Shown here: one piece after another, positions 50,418 through 59,812 of the stretch
Position numbering within the stretch: the first letter of the stretch is position 1
Layout: each line of letters opens with the position of its first letter
From: JBDGRJ01 sp042218065
GTDB taxonomy: Bacteria; Patescibacteriota; Patescibacteriia; Magasanikbacterales; UBA922
Direction of reading: 5' to 3'
Assembly: GCA_042218065.1 (NCBI GenBank)
Contig: JBDGRL010000012.1
Span: 6,518-70,517, forward strand
Length of the DNA stretch: 64,000 nt
Program-made: the position numbers and the translations under genes
The notes under the pieces: model-generated
Told to the model about the DNA's origin: nothing
The model's database searches: none
What the model saw: the letters and a program-made list of their open reading frames with translations, nothing else

Positions 50418-50517
50418 TTTTCATTCATTCTTGTCCGCTCATTCTCACTATGTTCCGAGGTAATTACCTGCATGACTTTAGGTAATTAAATCCGCGGACA
50501 AGAATGAGTGAAATTTT
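50416..50517. repeat. Second long intergenic inverted repeat
   Basis: AATTTTCATTCATTCTTGTCCGC (50416-50438, shown as one arm) is mirrored at 50494-50517 with one or two mismatches. Inside, TAATTACCT (50461-50469) and AGGTAATTA (50480-50488) form a 9-bp inner stem. The sequence differs from the first long repeat. The left arm starts in the stop codon of the preceding gene. Confidence 0.78.
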
Positions 50518-50588
50518 AGATCTATGATGATTGAAACATTGTATAAGATTTATTGCATGGATATTTGAATTAAATAATTATCACCAAT

Positions 50589-51710
50589 ATGAAGAAAGAG
50601 GCAGAAAATTTAGACGAATATCCAAAGATAGCGATTGTTTATCTTTCCTTTCATTGTGAGCCCTATATTGATGATGTAGTTTCAGCTCTTAAAAATGTAA
50701 CTTATCCAAAGGACAAGTTAGAGCTGGTCATAGTAGATAATCCCCATCCTGATCATGGCTCTTCTGTCCGTTATCTAGAAGAGAATGTCATGCCGATGTC
50801 GGGAGAAGAACTGCCTCATATTACATTATTACCTCAAGAGGAGAACTTAGGCTTTGCTGGCGGCAACAACAAAGGTGCTGAGTGGGCACTGGAGAATGAT
50901 TATGATTATGTATTTTTTCATAATGATGATGGGTTTGTAGCGACTAATTGTTTTGAACCACTGGTAGAATTAATGGAGCAAAATGAGGGTGTAGGCATGG
51001 CTCAGTCATTAATGCTTCTACACCCGGATACTGATAAAATAAACAATACGGGAAACTCCTTTCATTACTTAGGTTTTGGGTTCGGGAATAATTATAGAAT
51101 GCCTGTCAAAGATTATGAGAAAGAAGAACCTCAAGAAATAGGGTATGCAAGTGGAGCAGCTCTTATGGTACCAACTGATCTGATTGAAAAGCATGGAGCC
51201 TGGGATGAGGATTACTTTCTGTATCATGAAGATATGGAATGGTGTTTTCGGTTGAGATCACTCGGGTATGAAATTAAGATGGTCCCAAACTCTATCTTTT
51301 ATCATAAATATCAGTTTAGCCGCAGTATTACCAAATTCTATTATATGGAAAGAAATAGATATGGAACCTGGCTCAGATTCTTTAGCTGGCCAACTCTTCT
51401 TATGTTATTACCCATGGAATTAGTGCTAGAAATTGGTTTGTTAATCTATTCTATTAAAAATAGCTGGTTTGATAAGAGGTTAAAATTGTATAAGTATTGG
51501 CTTAAACCAAAGAATTGGAAAATGTGGCTTGAAAAAAGAAGAGAAACTAGAAAAAACAAGAAAGTCAGTGATAGAGAATTGCTTGCCAAAGCTAATCCGA
51601 TAATAGAATTTCAAGAAAAATCGATGCAAGATCCTTTATTGAAGAAAGTTGGTAATCCGATTATGAAGTTGTATTATTACATAGTAGTTCGTGGTTTGAT
51701 TTGGTGGTAA
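50589..51710 (+). CDS. GT2-family glycosyltransferase with C-terminal membrane region
   Basis: 373 residues. IAIVYLSFHCEPYIDDVVSA, then LVIVDNPHPDHGS, NLGFAGGNNKGAEWALENDY and FHNDDGFVA form the donor site. YASGAALMVPTDLIEKHGAW and YHEDMEWCFRLRSLGYEIKM complete it. Near residue 275 (PTLLMLLPMELVLEIGLLIY) there is a hydrophobic stretch able to cross or lie on the membrane, followed by a basic tail. It is the last of the four related transferases before the RmlA-type gene. Confidence 0.92.
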   Translation: MKKEAENLDEYPKIAIVYLSFHCEPYIDDVVSALKNVTYPKDKLELVIVDNPHPDHGSSVRYLEENVMPMSGEELPHITLLPQEENLGFAGGNNKGAEWALENDYDYVFFHNDDGFVATNCFEPLVELMEQNEGVGMAQSLMLLHPDTDKINNTGNSFHYLGFGFGNNYRMPVKDYEKEEPQEIGYASGAALMVPTDLIEKHGAWDEDYFLYHEDMEWCFRLRSLGYEIKMVPNSIFYHKYQFSRSITKFYYMERNRYGTWLRFFSWPTLLMLLPMELVLEIGLLIYSIKNSWFDKRLKLYKYWLKPKNWKMWLEKRRETRKNKKVSDRELLAKANPIIEFQEKSMQDPLLKKVGNPIMKLYYYIVVRGLIWW

Positions 51711-51782
51711 CTTTTGTTAAAATCTTTTTAGATTCTAATTACGTATTTAAGTTGGAAAGGTTTTAAATTAAATCTCTAATAT

Positions 51783-52880
51783 ATGAGAGTAACAACAGCA
51801 ATTTTAACCGGAGGAGGTGAAGGAACTAGGTTGCATCCTATTACCCAAAATCGAAATAAGCATATGGTGCCGGTAGGTAATCAACCTATGATATTTCATG
51901 CAATTGAAACTGCAGTAGAGGCGGGCATAAACACTATATACATTAATCTTAACCCCGGAGAAACTGAGTTGCAAAAACATATCGGAGACGGGGGTCACTG
52001 GGGAATTGATATAGAGTATTTTCAACAAGAAGGTGGGCCACAAGGTTTGGCTCATGTCGTAAAGCAAGGTGAAGATTTGGTTAAGAATGAGCCTTTCCTT
52101 TTCTATTTATCTGATAATATTTTTTTGGATGGGATAGAGGAACTGGTAGAGGAGTTCGAGTCGGGAAAATATGATTGTATGCTGGCCCTGTCTGAAGTAG
52201 AAGAGCCGGAAAGATATGGTGTCCCCAAATTTCATCCAGAAAAAGAGGATCAGCTTGCTGATGTTCTGGAAAAACCAGATGAGCCGCCTAATAATTTTGC
52301 TGTAACGGGTGCATATGTATATGGTCCGGAAATATTTTTTGATGCATTTGAAGAGATAGAAAAAAGTGAAAGAGGTGAGTATGAAATATCTGATATCCAT
52401 TCTCGCTTCATTGATAAGGGTAAAAAAGTAGGATATAAAGAGGTTACAGGATGGTGGACTGATACAGGAAAACCACCGGCATTACTCGAAGCAAACAAAA
52501 TGGTATTAGACGATATGGAGGAGGAAAAATTTCCTAAAAACGGATTAATTGATGAGGGGGCTACAATAAAAGGAAATGTTCACATCGGTGTAGGAACGAA
52601 AGTAGGCCCAAATGTTCGTATTGATGGTCCAGTAATTATTGGAGAAAATTGTCAGCTGAAGGACTGCCGAATCGGTCCTTACGTAACTGTTGGGACGGGA
52701 GTAGAAATAGAAGAAGCGTCCGTTACAAATAGTGTGGTTTTGAGTAACTCAGAACTGAAAATTGACATGGATATTACCAGCAGTTTAGTTGGAGAGAAGG
52801 TGAGTGTTAAACACAAAAAACAGGAGCGGGAAAAAGCTAGAAAAATGCTCTTGGGTGACAAAACAGAGATTGAGATATAA
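51783..52880 (+). CDS. Glucose-1-phosphate nucleotidyltransferase, RmlA long form
   Basis: 365 residues. The sugar-nucleotidyl transferase N-terminus has the pyrophosphorylase motif GGGEGTRLHPITQNRNKHMV (residues 10-29), then the DNIF metal site (FYLSDNIF) and YKEVTGWWTDTGKPPALLEA (WxDTG). From about residue 255 a left-handed beta-helix follows with repeated hexapeptide turns (IGVGTKVGPNVRIDGPVII). This two-domain shape is that of the long RmlA group, which makes dTDP-glucose from glucose-1-phosphate and dTTP. With RmlB at 37595 it supplies the 6-deoxysugar route. Confidence 0.92.
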   Translation: MRVTTAILTGGGEGTRLHPITQNRNKHMVPVGNQPMIFHAIETAVEAGINTIYINLNPGETELQKHIGDGGHWGIDIEYFQQEGGPQGLAHVVKQGEDLVKNEPFLFYLSDNIFLDGIEELVEEFESGKYDCMLALSEVEEPERYGVPKFHPEKEDQLADVLEKPDEPPNNFAVTGAYVYGPEIFFDAFEEIEKSERGEYEISDIHSRFIDKGKKVGYKEVTGWWTDTGKPPALLEANKMVLDDMEEEKFPKNGLIDEGATIKGNVHIGVGTKVGPNVRIDGPVIIGENCQLKDCRIGPYVTVGTGVEIEEASVTNSVVLSNSELKIDMDITSSLVGEKVSVKHKKQEREKARKMLLGDKTEIEI

Positions 52881-52908
52881 TAAAAATTTAAAACCTGAAG
52901 CTAATACT

Positions 52909-54240
52909 CTAGTATTCTAATTTAAATAGACCTGCTTGATTTCCTATTTCTCCCCAAATATAAATAGTTTCTCTTTCTTTATTTACTGAGGTTTTTTTGA
53001 TCTTTCCGTTTGTAAATATTTTTTGTTTAACATAGTAGTGGAGGTTGAAAGACTTAAGTCCATCTTTGGTATGGATTAGTGCTAAATTTTGATCACTCAT
53101 TTGTTTTATATCTTTTATATACTGCCCGGTTCTATTAATCAGGTTAGTATTTCCGTCCAAACCTATTATCCAGAACTGCCAAGGAGACCAAGCTATCCAT
53201 CTAGAAGGCGAGTCAAATTCCGTAACATGATCTGCTGAAATTTCTGACACTTCAGTTATTTTATTTTGCAACTTCTTGAAGGTAGCTAATCCTGTATTGG
53301 TTTTGGCAATTATTAAGTTATCTTTAATGACCTCAAAAGATTTTATATTTTCTTGCATTTGGTGCTTTACTGCCTTTGTAGAATTTAACTCTTTTTCTTC
53401 TATATCATAATAAAATACCTCATTTTGATGCACTTCCCAGGCTTGAGTTGACGTTGGTATATTTTCTAACATCTTTTCATCTCCTGGGCTAATTTCATAA
53501 ATTTTATCTTTCTGTTTAAGAAAGATATGAGGCGAGAACGAATTTCTATTCCATTTAATATCTTCTTTTTTTACAACAGAGTCAAAATCCTTATTTATTA
53601 AAATCTCACTTGATTCTAGATTAAGGGTTTTTACATTAGTTTTATCTTTTTTGCTTATTATAGCAACGTGGTTGTAGTTATGTCTCCACTTAATCTTTGG
53701 TAATTTATTACTTTTTATTCGGTCGATAACCTCAGTATCTTTTTGGTTTAGATTAATAAGATTTATTTCATATATGTCACTTTTTTTGTTAAGTGCAATG
53801 GCGTATTCTCCCTCAGGAGAAAAGCTAATCTTTTTTGTAGAGCTTGGATTAAACTCTCTTAATATCCTTACAGGAAGATTTTTTTCTAAGAGGCTTATGT
53901 TTTTAATATAAGTCGTTTTATTGCTTTCTACTTTTATATCTTTTTCCCAGTCCTTATAGCCCTGGTTTGTTATTTTTATATGATAAGTTCCCGGTGCTCG
54001 GTTCGACAACCGTAAGGGCATACTTTCATTAATTTTTACTCCGTTAAGGAAAACCTGAGCATTTTGAGGTTCAACATTGACATTAATTACACCTGTTTTT
54101 TTGATTTTCTGTTTTTCCCAGTCATATCTATAGCCTGCAGTATATAATATTATTAAGGGAGACAATACAAAAAAAGCAACTACAAATGATATAAAAATTG
54201 CGACTCTATACTTGTGGGTTAATTTAATCTTGGGATACAT
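52909..54240 (-). CDS. PEGA-domain membrane protein
   Basis: The start was set at ATG 54240 (MYPKIKLTHKYRVAIFISF), since the longer frame adds 20 residues that do not look like this family. One transmembrane helix (about residues 12-35) is followed by LYTAGYRYDWEKQKIKKTG. Then a PEGA domain (VNVEPQNAQVFLNGVKI, RAPGTYHIKITNQGYKDWEK) leads into a long beta-rich region of about 300 residues, possibly a propeller (repeated W and NLINRTG-like strands). It is probably an extracytoplasmic, wall- or surface-associated protein. It is a single gene, minus strand, converging on rmlA. Confidence 0.88.
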   Translation of the reverse strand: MYPKIKLTHKYRVAIFISFVVAFFVLSPLIILYTAGYRYDWEKQKIKKTGVINVNVEPQNAQVFLNGVKINESMPLRLSNRAPGTYHIKITNQGYKDWEKDIKVESNKTTYIKNISLLEKNLPVRILREFNPSSTKKISFSPEGEYAIALNKKSDIYEINLINLNQKDTEVIDRIKSNKLPKIKWRHNYNHVAIISKKDKTNVKTLNLESSEILINKDFDSVVKKEDIKWNRNSFSPHIFLKQKDKIYEISPGDEKMLENIPTSTQAWEVHQNEVFYYDIEEKELNSTKAVKHQMQENIKSFEVIKDNLIIAKTNTGLATFKKLQNKITEVSEISADHVTEFDSPSRWIAWSPWQFWIIGLDGNTNLINRTGQYIKDIKQMSDQNLALIHTKDGLKSFNLHYYVKQKIFTNGKIKKTSVNKERETIYIWGEIGNQAGLFKLEY

Positions 54241-54390
54241 ATATTTATGTCTAAATGCTGTTCTTTGTTGTAAATATTTGGCGAACCAAAAACTAAGCAC
54301 TCATCTTGGTCTTGTTTACAGCTTTCAAGTCTGTGATTTGGCCTCAAAGCGAAGTGGGAATAAGCTAACAAAGATAGGCGATTCCCCAGC

Positions 54391-54418
54391 TTGTAATAGT
54401 TATTTTTTTCTGTATAAT
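54391..54418 (+). promoter_or_regulatory. Promoter of the murA-like gene
   Basis: TTGTAA (54391-54396), a 16-nt spacer and TATAAT (54413-54418), 32 nt before the ATG at 54451. No Shine-Dalgarno sequence is visible. Confidence 0.7.
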
Positions 54419-54450
54419 AATACCGTATATCATTACTTATTTCAACTGTT

Positions 54451-55758
54451 ATGGCTTATTACGAAATAGAAGGCCCAAACACGGTAGATGGAGATATATC
54501 CGTAAGTGCAGGTAAAAACTCTACTATAGCTTTGATGTGTGCATCTGTATTAGTTGAAGGAGAGGTGATTTTAAATAACATGTCTCATGTAGAAGATGTA
54601 GATAGGATTATTGAGATTTTAAAGAGCATAGGGGCTGAAGTAGAGTGGTTGAGTGAGACTAAGCTGAGAATTGACACAAGTATGGAGTTGGATATCAGTT
54701 CAATAAACAAAGAGGCATGCAAAAAAACTCGTGTTTCCTTGTTATTTATAGGCGCCTTAGCTAAAAGAAAAAATAACTTTAAAATTTATCGTTCTGGTGG
54801 TTGTAAACTGGGTGAGAGAACTACTCGACCTCACCGTTGGGCTATGGAGAAGCTCGGAGTAGAAATTGATAATAAAATGGATTGCTATGACATTGAGAGT
54901 AGTCAACTAAAAGGCGAGAAAATAGTAATGTATGAATCAAGTGATACAGCTACAGAAAATACGATAATGGCAGCTGTTCTAGCAGATGGAGTTACAGAGA
55001 TCCGGATGGCCTCTGCTAATTATATGGTTCAGGATTTGTGTTACTTTTTGAATAAAGCAGGTGCAGATATATCAGGCATTGGCACTACAAGTTTAAATAT
55101 AAATGGTGTTAGTTCACTGAAAGATAGAGTAGAATATACAATAATGCCAGACCCAATTGAAGCTATGACCTGGATCTCTTTAGCGGTGACGACTGATTCA
55201 AATCTAACAATAAAAAATTGCCCCTTACAGTTTTTAGAGTTAGAGCTAGAGAAGCTGTCGGTGATGGGCTTGAATTTTAATATTGAAAATAAAAGAAAAT
55301 CAGAAAGCGATAACTTTAAAATAGCGGACATAGTTATAAAACCATCAGAGCTAGAGGCGTTGCCGGACAAGCTTTCGGGTAGACCTTTTCCGGGGCTGAA
55401 TATCGATGCAGTTCCTTTGTTTACACCAATACTTACTCAAGCAAAAGGAAAAACATTAGTTCATGATTGGTGTTATGAAAACAGGGCAGTTTATTATCTT
55501 GAGTTACAGAAGTTGGGGGCTGATGTATTATTGATGGATCCACACCGAGCTATGATTGAAGGACAGACTGAACTTTTAGGAAATGAAGTCATAGCTCCTC
55601 CTGCTATTAGACCTGCCATGGCTATTTTAAATGCTATGATTGCAGCAGAGGGCAGTTCTGTCTTGAGAAATATTTATCCTATTGAACGTGGTTATCAAGA
55701 TTTAATTCCGAGACTTAAAGACTTGGGTATTAATATTAAGAAAATACAAGATGAGTAA
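54451..55758 (+). CDS. murA: UDP-N-acetylglucosamine 1-carboxyvinyltransferase (MurA-like, divergent)
   Basis: 435 residues, EPSP-synthase-like fold. The N-terminus IEGPNTVDGDISVSAGKNST carries the KN pair of the substrate loop. The catalytic loop is SGGCKLGERTTRPHRW, so the Cys equivalent of C115 is kept, but the following residues depart from the classical IGxRPVD form. PGLNIDAVPLFTPILTQAKG supplies the base-type aspartate, and APPAIRPAMAILNAM the late arginine. It catalyses the first committed step of peptidoglycan synthesis. The stop overlaps the Ctp protease start by 8 nt. Given the divergent motifs it might use a modified substrate. Confidence 0.88.
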   Translation: MAYYEIEGPNTVDGDISVSAGKNSTIALMCASVLVEGEVILNNMSHVEDVDRIIEILKSIGAEVEWLSETKLRIDTSMELDISSINKEACKKTRVSLLFIGALAKRKNNFKIYRSGGCKLGERTTRPHRWAMEKLGVEIDNKMDCYDIESSQLKGEKIVMYESSDTATENTIMAAVLADGVTEIRMASANYMVQDLCYFLNKAGADISGIGTTSLNINGVSSLKDRVEYTIMPDPIEAMTWISLAVTTDSNLTIKNCPLQFLELELEKLSVMGLNFNIENKRKSESDNFKIADIVIKPSELEALPDKLSGRPFPGLNIDAVPLFTPILTQAKGKTLVHDWCYENRAVYYLELQKLGADVLLMDPHRAMIEGQTELLGNEVIAPPAIRPAMAILNAMIAAEGSSVLRNIYPIERGYQDLIPRLKDLGINIKKIQDE

Positions 55759-56989
55759 AAATTATATTAAAACGACCATAATTGCTATATTGGCGCTTGG
55801 TATTGGTTTTTTTGGTGGTATGTTTTATGGAACTAAGGCGGCGGTTACAGGTGAAAATGGTCAGGTTGAGATTAGTAAAGTGATAAATCTTTATTCTAAT
55901 TCAAGATCATCTTCGGTAAATTTTGATCAGTATTGGAAGGTTTGGGATTATGTTAAAGAAAAATATGCTGGGGATGTAAATGAGGTTGATTTGTTTTACG
56001 GCTCTTTAAAAGGAATGGTGAAAGCATTGGATGATCCTTACTCTAAGTACATGCCGCCAAAAGAATCAAAGGAGTTCTCCAAAAGTTTATCTGGAGAGTT
56101 TGAGGGTATAGGTGCAGAGATTGGAATAAGAGATGAGCAACTTACTATCATAGCACCTCTAGAAGGGTCACCAGCTGAAAAAGCAGGAATTAAATCAGGT
56201 GATAAAGTTTTAGCTATAAATGGTGAGGACACTAAGGGAGTTACTTTGGAAAAGGCAGTACAGAAAATTAGAGGTGAAGGTGGTACAGAAGTAACGCTTA
56301 CAGTTTTGCATGAAGGTAGTAGTGAACCAACAGACATAACTATAACTAGGGGTAAAATTAATATACCTACCGTCAAGTGGGAGATGAAGGACCAAGGTAT
56401 TGCATATCTTCAAATTAGATACTTCAATCAGAATACCTGGTCTCAATTTGATGAAGCTGTAAAAAATATCAAAGAAAAATCAGCCAAAGGGATAATATTA
56501 GATCTACGAAGCAATCCAGGTGGTTTTCTAAAGACCTCCATTGATGTGGCAAGTGAGTGGGTTAGAGAAGGGGTTATTGTAGCTCAAGGTAATGGTGATA
56601 TAGATAAAAGATTTAAGACCAATGGAGCTCATCGACTGGCAGGAATCCCGACTGTAGTTCTGGTGGATCAAGGTACAGCTTCAGGTGCTGAGATTGTAGC
56701 AGGAGCTTTACGTGATCATAATGCTGCTACAGTTATAGGCAAACAAACATTTGGTAAAGGTTCTGTGCAGGATCTAAAAGTGTTTCCTGATGGCTCCTCC
56801 TTAAAGCTTACAATCGCAAAATGGTATACACCTAGCGGTGATTTAATTGCAGAGAAAGGCATAAAGCCAGATATTGTATTAGAAAAGATGTATAAAGAAA
56901 CTAAGGACAAAGAAGGCAAAACTGAGGATGTAGAAGACCTTGGTATGAAAAAGGCGAAGGAAGTTCTGAAAAATAAGATTAGTAATTAA
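55751..56989 (+). CDS. S41 C-terminal processing peptidase (Ctp)
   Basis: 412 residues. An N-terminal membrane anchor (about residues 6-27) precedes the catalytic region: a helical lid, a PDZ domain (EFEGIGAEIGIRDEQLTIIA, GSPAEKAGIKSGDKVLAING, about 115-165), then the nuclease-like tail-processing core. GTASGAEIVAGAL has the nucleophilic serine, and GKQTFGKGSVQ the lysine of the Ser-Lys dyad. Ctp proteases trim envelope proteins outside the cell membrane. It is translationally coupled to the MurA-like gene. Confidence 0.95.
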   Translation: MSKNYIKTTIIAILALGIGFFGGMFYGTKAAVTGENGQVEISKVINLYSNSRSSSVNFDQYWKVWDYVKEKYAGDVNEVDLFYGSLKGMVKALDDPYSKYMPPKESKEFSKSLSGEFEGIGAEIGIRDEQLTIIAPLEGSPAEKAGIKSGDKVLAINGEDTKGVTLEKAVQKIRGEGGTEVTLTVLHEGSSEPTDITITRGKINIPTVKWEMKDQGIAYLQIRYFNQNTWSQFDEAVKNIKEKSAKGIILDLRSNPGGFLKTSIDVASEWVREGVIVAQGNGDIDKRFKTNGAHRLAGIPTVVLVDQGTASGAEIVAGALRDHNAATVIGKQTFGKGSVQDLKVFPDGSSLKLTIAKWYTPSGDLIAEKGIKPDIVLEKMYKETKDKEGKTEDVEDLGMKKAKEVLKNKISN

Positions 56990-56999
56990 GCTATGTTAC

Positions 57000-57935
57000 A
57001 TGGAGGTCTATAAAAAAATTTTTAAACAATCTTTATTTAACTTATATAGCGATGGTGCAATCAGCTATAGCGCTGCTATATCTTTTTATGTAATTCTGGC
57101 TTTGCCCGCATTTTTATTAATAGTAGTGTCTTTAGGTGGTTTGATTTTAGATAAGCCTACTGTTCAACAGCAGATTCTATTTGCTATCTCTGATTTTTCT
57201 GGATTGAAAGATGTCACTATAATAGAAAATTTACTTAACAATGCTTTTAATTTTAATGCCAGAATTACTACTGTATACAGCATAATTTTACTTATTATTA
57301 CCTCTGGTGCTATTTTTACCCAACTTCAACAGTCTTTAAACTCAATTTATGAAATTAAAATTATTCACGATAGTTTAATACAAAATTTTTTACTTCGGAG
57401 AACTTTTGCCTTTTTAATGCTTGTAGGTTTGGGTTTATTATTTATTGTTAATTTAATTATCCAAGGAATATTGTCGATAGGGATAGGATATATTGAGCCT
57501 TACATATATTTTTCAGGGAGTGTGTTTTTGGGAATTAGCACAGGTATAGGGCTGATAGTTTTATTTATTATTTTTTTATTAGTTTTCAAAATTGTGCCAG
57601 ATCTAAAATTTGCTTGGAAGGATGCGGCTATGGGAGCATTGGTAACTACTATTTTATTTGCTGTAGGTAATAATATTATAAGCTGGTATGTATCTGGAAA
57701 TACCTTGACTACTGCTTATGGAGCGGCGGGATCACTAGTTGTTTTGTTGTTGTGGATATATTATTCATCTTTAATATTATTTTTCGGGGCTGAGTTTACA
57801 GAATATTATGCTATTGAGCTAGGAGAAGGTATAGAACCAAAAGAAAATGCCAGGTTTAGGCTGGAGAAGAGTAATGTTCATGGGTTCTTTGGTGGAATTT
57901 ATAAGATGATTAAAAAATGGTATAAAAATAAATAA
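57000..57935 (+). CDS. YihY/virulence factor BrkB family membrane protein
   Basis: 311 residues with about six transmembrane helices. Typical motifs are AISYSAAISFYVILALPAFL (about residues 20-39) and QLQQSLNSIYEI. The WKDAAMGALVTTILFAVGNN segment, then the TAYGAAGSLVVLLLWIYYSS segment and FGAEFTEYY, complete the pattern. The family was once annotated as ribonuclease BN, but that assignment is not supported; its true role is unknown. It lies 10 nt after the Ctp protease and 4 nt before the bactofilin-like gene, so these probably share a transcript. Confidence 0.93.
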   Translation: MEVYKKIFKQSLFNLYSDGAISYSAAISFYVILALPAFLLIVVSLGGLILDKPTVQQQILFAISDFSGLKDVTIIENLLNNAFNFNARITTVYSIILLIITSGAIFTQLQQSLNSIYEIKIIHDSLIQNFLLRRTFAFLMLVGLGLLFIVNLIIQGILSIGIGYIEPYIYFSGSVFLGISTGIGLIVLFIIFLLVFKIVPDLKFAWKDAAMGALVTTILFAVGNNIISWYVSGNTLTTAYGAAGSLVVLLLWIYYSSLILFFGAEFTEYYAIELGEGIEPKENARFRLEKSNVHGFFGGIYKMIKKWYKNK

Positions 57936-57939
57936 TTTT

Positions 57940-59127
57940 ATGAAAAGAAGTTTATACACAAATACAAAAATATTTTTTGCATTTATTATGGTTCTTGCTT
58001 TGTTTGTACCACAGATCTCAAAAGCAGCTAATTTTAAACAAAGCAAGGTAATACAAATCAAACAAGATCAGGTTGAGACTGAAAACTGGTATTCACTGTC
58101 AAATTCTTTTAATCATTTTGGAACAATAGAGTCAGATTTATTTGCAGCAGCTGAAGATATTGAGACATCCGGAACAACTACTGAGGATCAATTTTTAGCT
58201 GGGGTGAATCTAGAGCTAGAAGGGGTTATCGGAGATGATTTACGCTTGATTGGAAATGAGGTCAGTATTAACTCTGAAGTGTCTGGTGAAACGATTTTAC
58301 TGGCACCAATAGTAGAAATAAATTCTCAATCAAGATTAGATGGTGAAACTGTTATAATAGCTGATAATGTTTTTTTAAGAGGGGAAGTAGGAGATAACTT
58401 GAGAGTAATTGCAAACAATCTTGTTGTAGACGGCAGGGTTGACGGAGATGTTGAGGCAAGAACCTTAAATGTAGAAGTAACAAAGAATGCAGTTGTAAAT
58501 GGCGATCTTCATTATTCATCAAATGAAGAGATAGAAATACCGGATAAGGCTCAGATAGAAGGTGAAATTAAGTTTGAAAGTGCAGAAAATTGGCCATTTT
58601 TTTCTAAACAAGAAGATAAATCGACTTTAGGTTTGCTGCAGGAAAAATTTGATAGATTTTGGTGGCTTGGGCTTCTTTCGGAGCTAATTGCTGGTTTGTT
58701 TTTGTTTTGGCTGTTTAAAGAAAAGATAAAGAATATGTGTTCATCTGCTTATTCTAATTTTGGTAGAAATATTTTAATCGGAGTAACTACATTTATAGCT
58801 GTGCCAATAATTACTATTGCTTTACTTGCCACTATGTTTGGTTTTTGGTTTGGTCTATCGGGTGGCTTATTGTTTGGTTTTTTGGTAGTGTTATCCCAGA
58901 CAGGAGCTGGTATGTTAGTTGGTAGTTTATTGGAAAAACTTATTACAAAAGAAGAAAAGTTTACTTTGACTTGGAATAGCTTAGCTGCTGGCTTTATTGT
59001 TATTTCAGTCTTAGGTGTAGTACCATTTTTGGGTGGTTTCTTTAAAACTTTATTCTCAGCAGCTGCTTTAGGTACGCTTGTTAGTTATCTCTATAGTTAT
59101 TTGAGAAATGTGAGAAAAGAAGAGTAA
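57940..59127 (+). CDS. Secreted bactofilin-like (polymer-forming) protein with membrane domain
   Basis: 395 residues. A signal peptide (about 1-30, ending SKAAN) leads into an extracytoplasmic right-handed beta-helix of bactofilin type. Its repeated turns are visible as NEVSINSEVSGETILLAPIV, SRLDGETVIIADNVFLRGEV and NNLVVDGRVDGDVEARTLNV. The C-terminal 170 residues contain four hydrophobic helices (about 235-390) with glycine-rich FGFWFGLSGGLLFGF. Ordinary bactofilins are cytoplasmic filaments; this one faces outside and is anchored, a form common in CPR-like genomes. It probably scaffolds the envelope. Confidence 0.85.
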   Translation: MKRSLYTNTKIFFAFIMVLALFVPQISKAANFKQSKVIQIKQDQVETENWYSLSNSFNHFGTIESDLFAAAEDIETSGTTTEDQFLAGVNLELEGVIGDDLRLIGNEVSINSEVSGETILLAPIVEINSQSRLDGETVIIADNVFLRGEVGDNLRVIANNLVVDGRVDGDVEARTLNVEVTKNAVVNGDLHYSSNEEIEIPDKAQIEGEIKFESAENWPFFSKQEDKSTLGLLQEKFDRFWWLGLLSELIAGLFLFWLFKEKIKNMCSSAYSNFGRNILIGVTTFIAVPIITIALLATMFGFWFGLSGGLLFGFLVVLSQTGAGMLVGSLLEKLITKEEKFTLTWNSLAAGFIVISVLGVVPFLGGFFKTLFSAAALGTLVSYLYSYLRNVRKEE

Positions 59128-59134
59128 GATAAGC

Positions 59135-59812
59135 TTAGAAATACTCAAACAGACTTTTTAGTTTTCTCTTGGATGTTTCATACATATATAGAGTGATACT
59201 TACTTTAATAATATCTGCAATCATTTGCACTCGGCTAAAAAATCCTGATATAACTCCGTATTTTTTCTCCTTAGGAATATGATCTAATTTTTTAAGCACT
59301 GTAACCCCCATCTTTCTTCCGGTAACTTTTGTAAAATAATTTAGTGCAATTTCGATCTGAAAGTCTTTTTTGTAAACTGGAGGAATATCATTCCAAAGTG
59401 ATTTCTTCAATGTTCTTTGGCCACCTAGTACTGGTAGAAAAACAAGCAGCCTGCTTAACCTGTTTTTATCTCTCCCGCAAATACCTACAAACATATCATA
59501 GTTATCTTTATAAACAGGGTTAATTAAATCAGACAAGGATTCCTGATTAATATTTTTAAGGTCAGCGTCAAGAAAACACACAATTTCATTTTTAGCATTA
59601 GCTACACCATAATCGAGGGCAGTAGCTTTTCCTTCATTTTGGGGTAATTTTATGACTCGATTAGCTTCTTTTTCTGCCTCTTTCGATGTATTGTCTTCAG
59701 ACCCGTCATCTACTACTATAACCTCTTTTATCAGCTCATGTTTTTTTGCTTCTCTTATAGTCTGTCTAATGTTATTTTCCTCGTTGTAGGCTGGGATTAT
59801 AACTGAAACCAT
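59135..59812 (-). CDS. GT2-family glycosyltransferase
   Basis: 225 residues. VSVIIPAYNEENNIRQTIRE opens a DPM/ALG5-like GT-A fold, with IKEVIVVDDGSEDNT and GKATALDYGV. The metal site lies in VCFLDADLKNI, and GGQRTLKKSLWNDIP has the typical acceptor loop. It lacks the C-terminal membrane helices of DPM-synthase proteins. Its start overlaps the DedA gene by 16 nt, indicating coupling. It is distinct from the four WbbL-like transferases of the 46-52 kb cluster. Confidence 0.9.
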   Translation of the reverse strand: MVSVIIPAYNEENNIRQTIREAKKHELIKEVIVVDDGSEDNTSKEAEKEANRVIKLPQNEGKATALDYGVANAKNEIVCFLDADLKNINQESLSDLINPVYKDNYDMFVGICGRDKNRLSRLLVFLPVLGGQRTLKKSLWNDIPPVYKKDFQIEIALNYFTKVTGRKMGVTVLKKLDHIPKEKKYGVISGFFSRVQMIADIIKVSITLYMYETSKRKLKSLFEYF

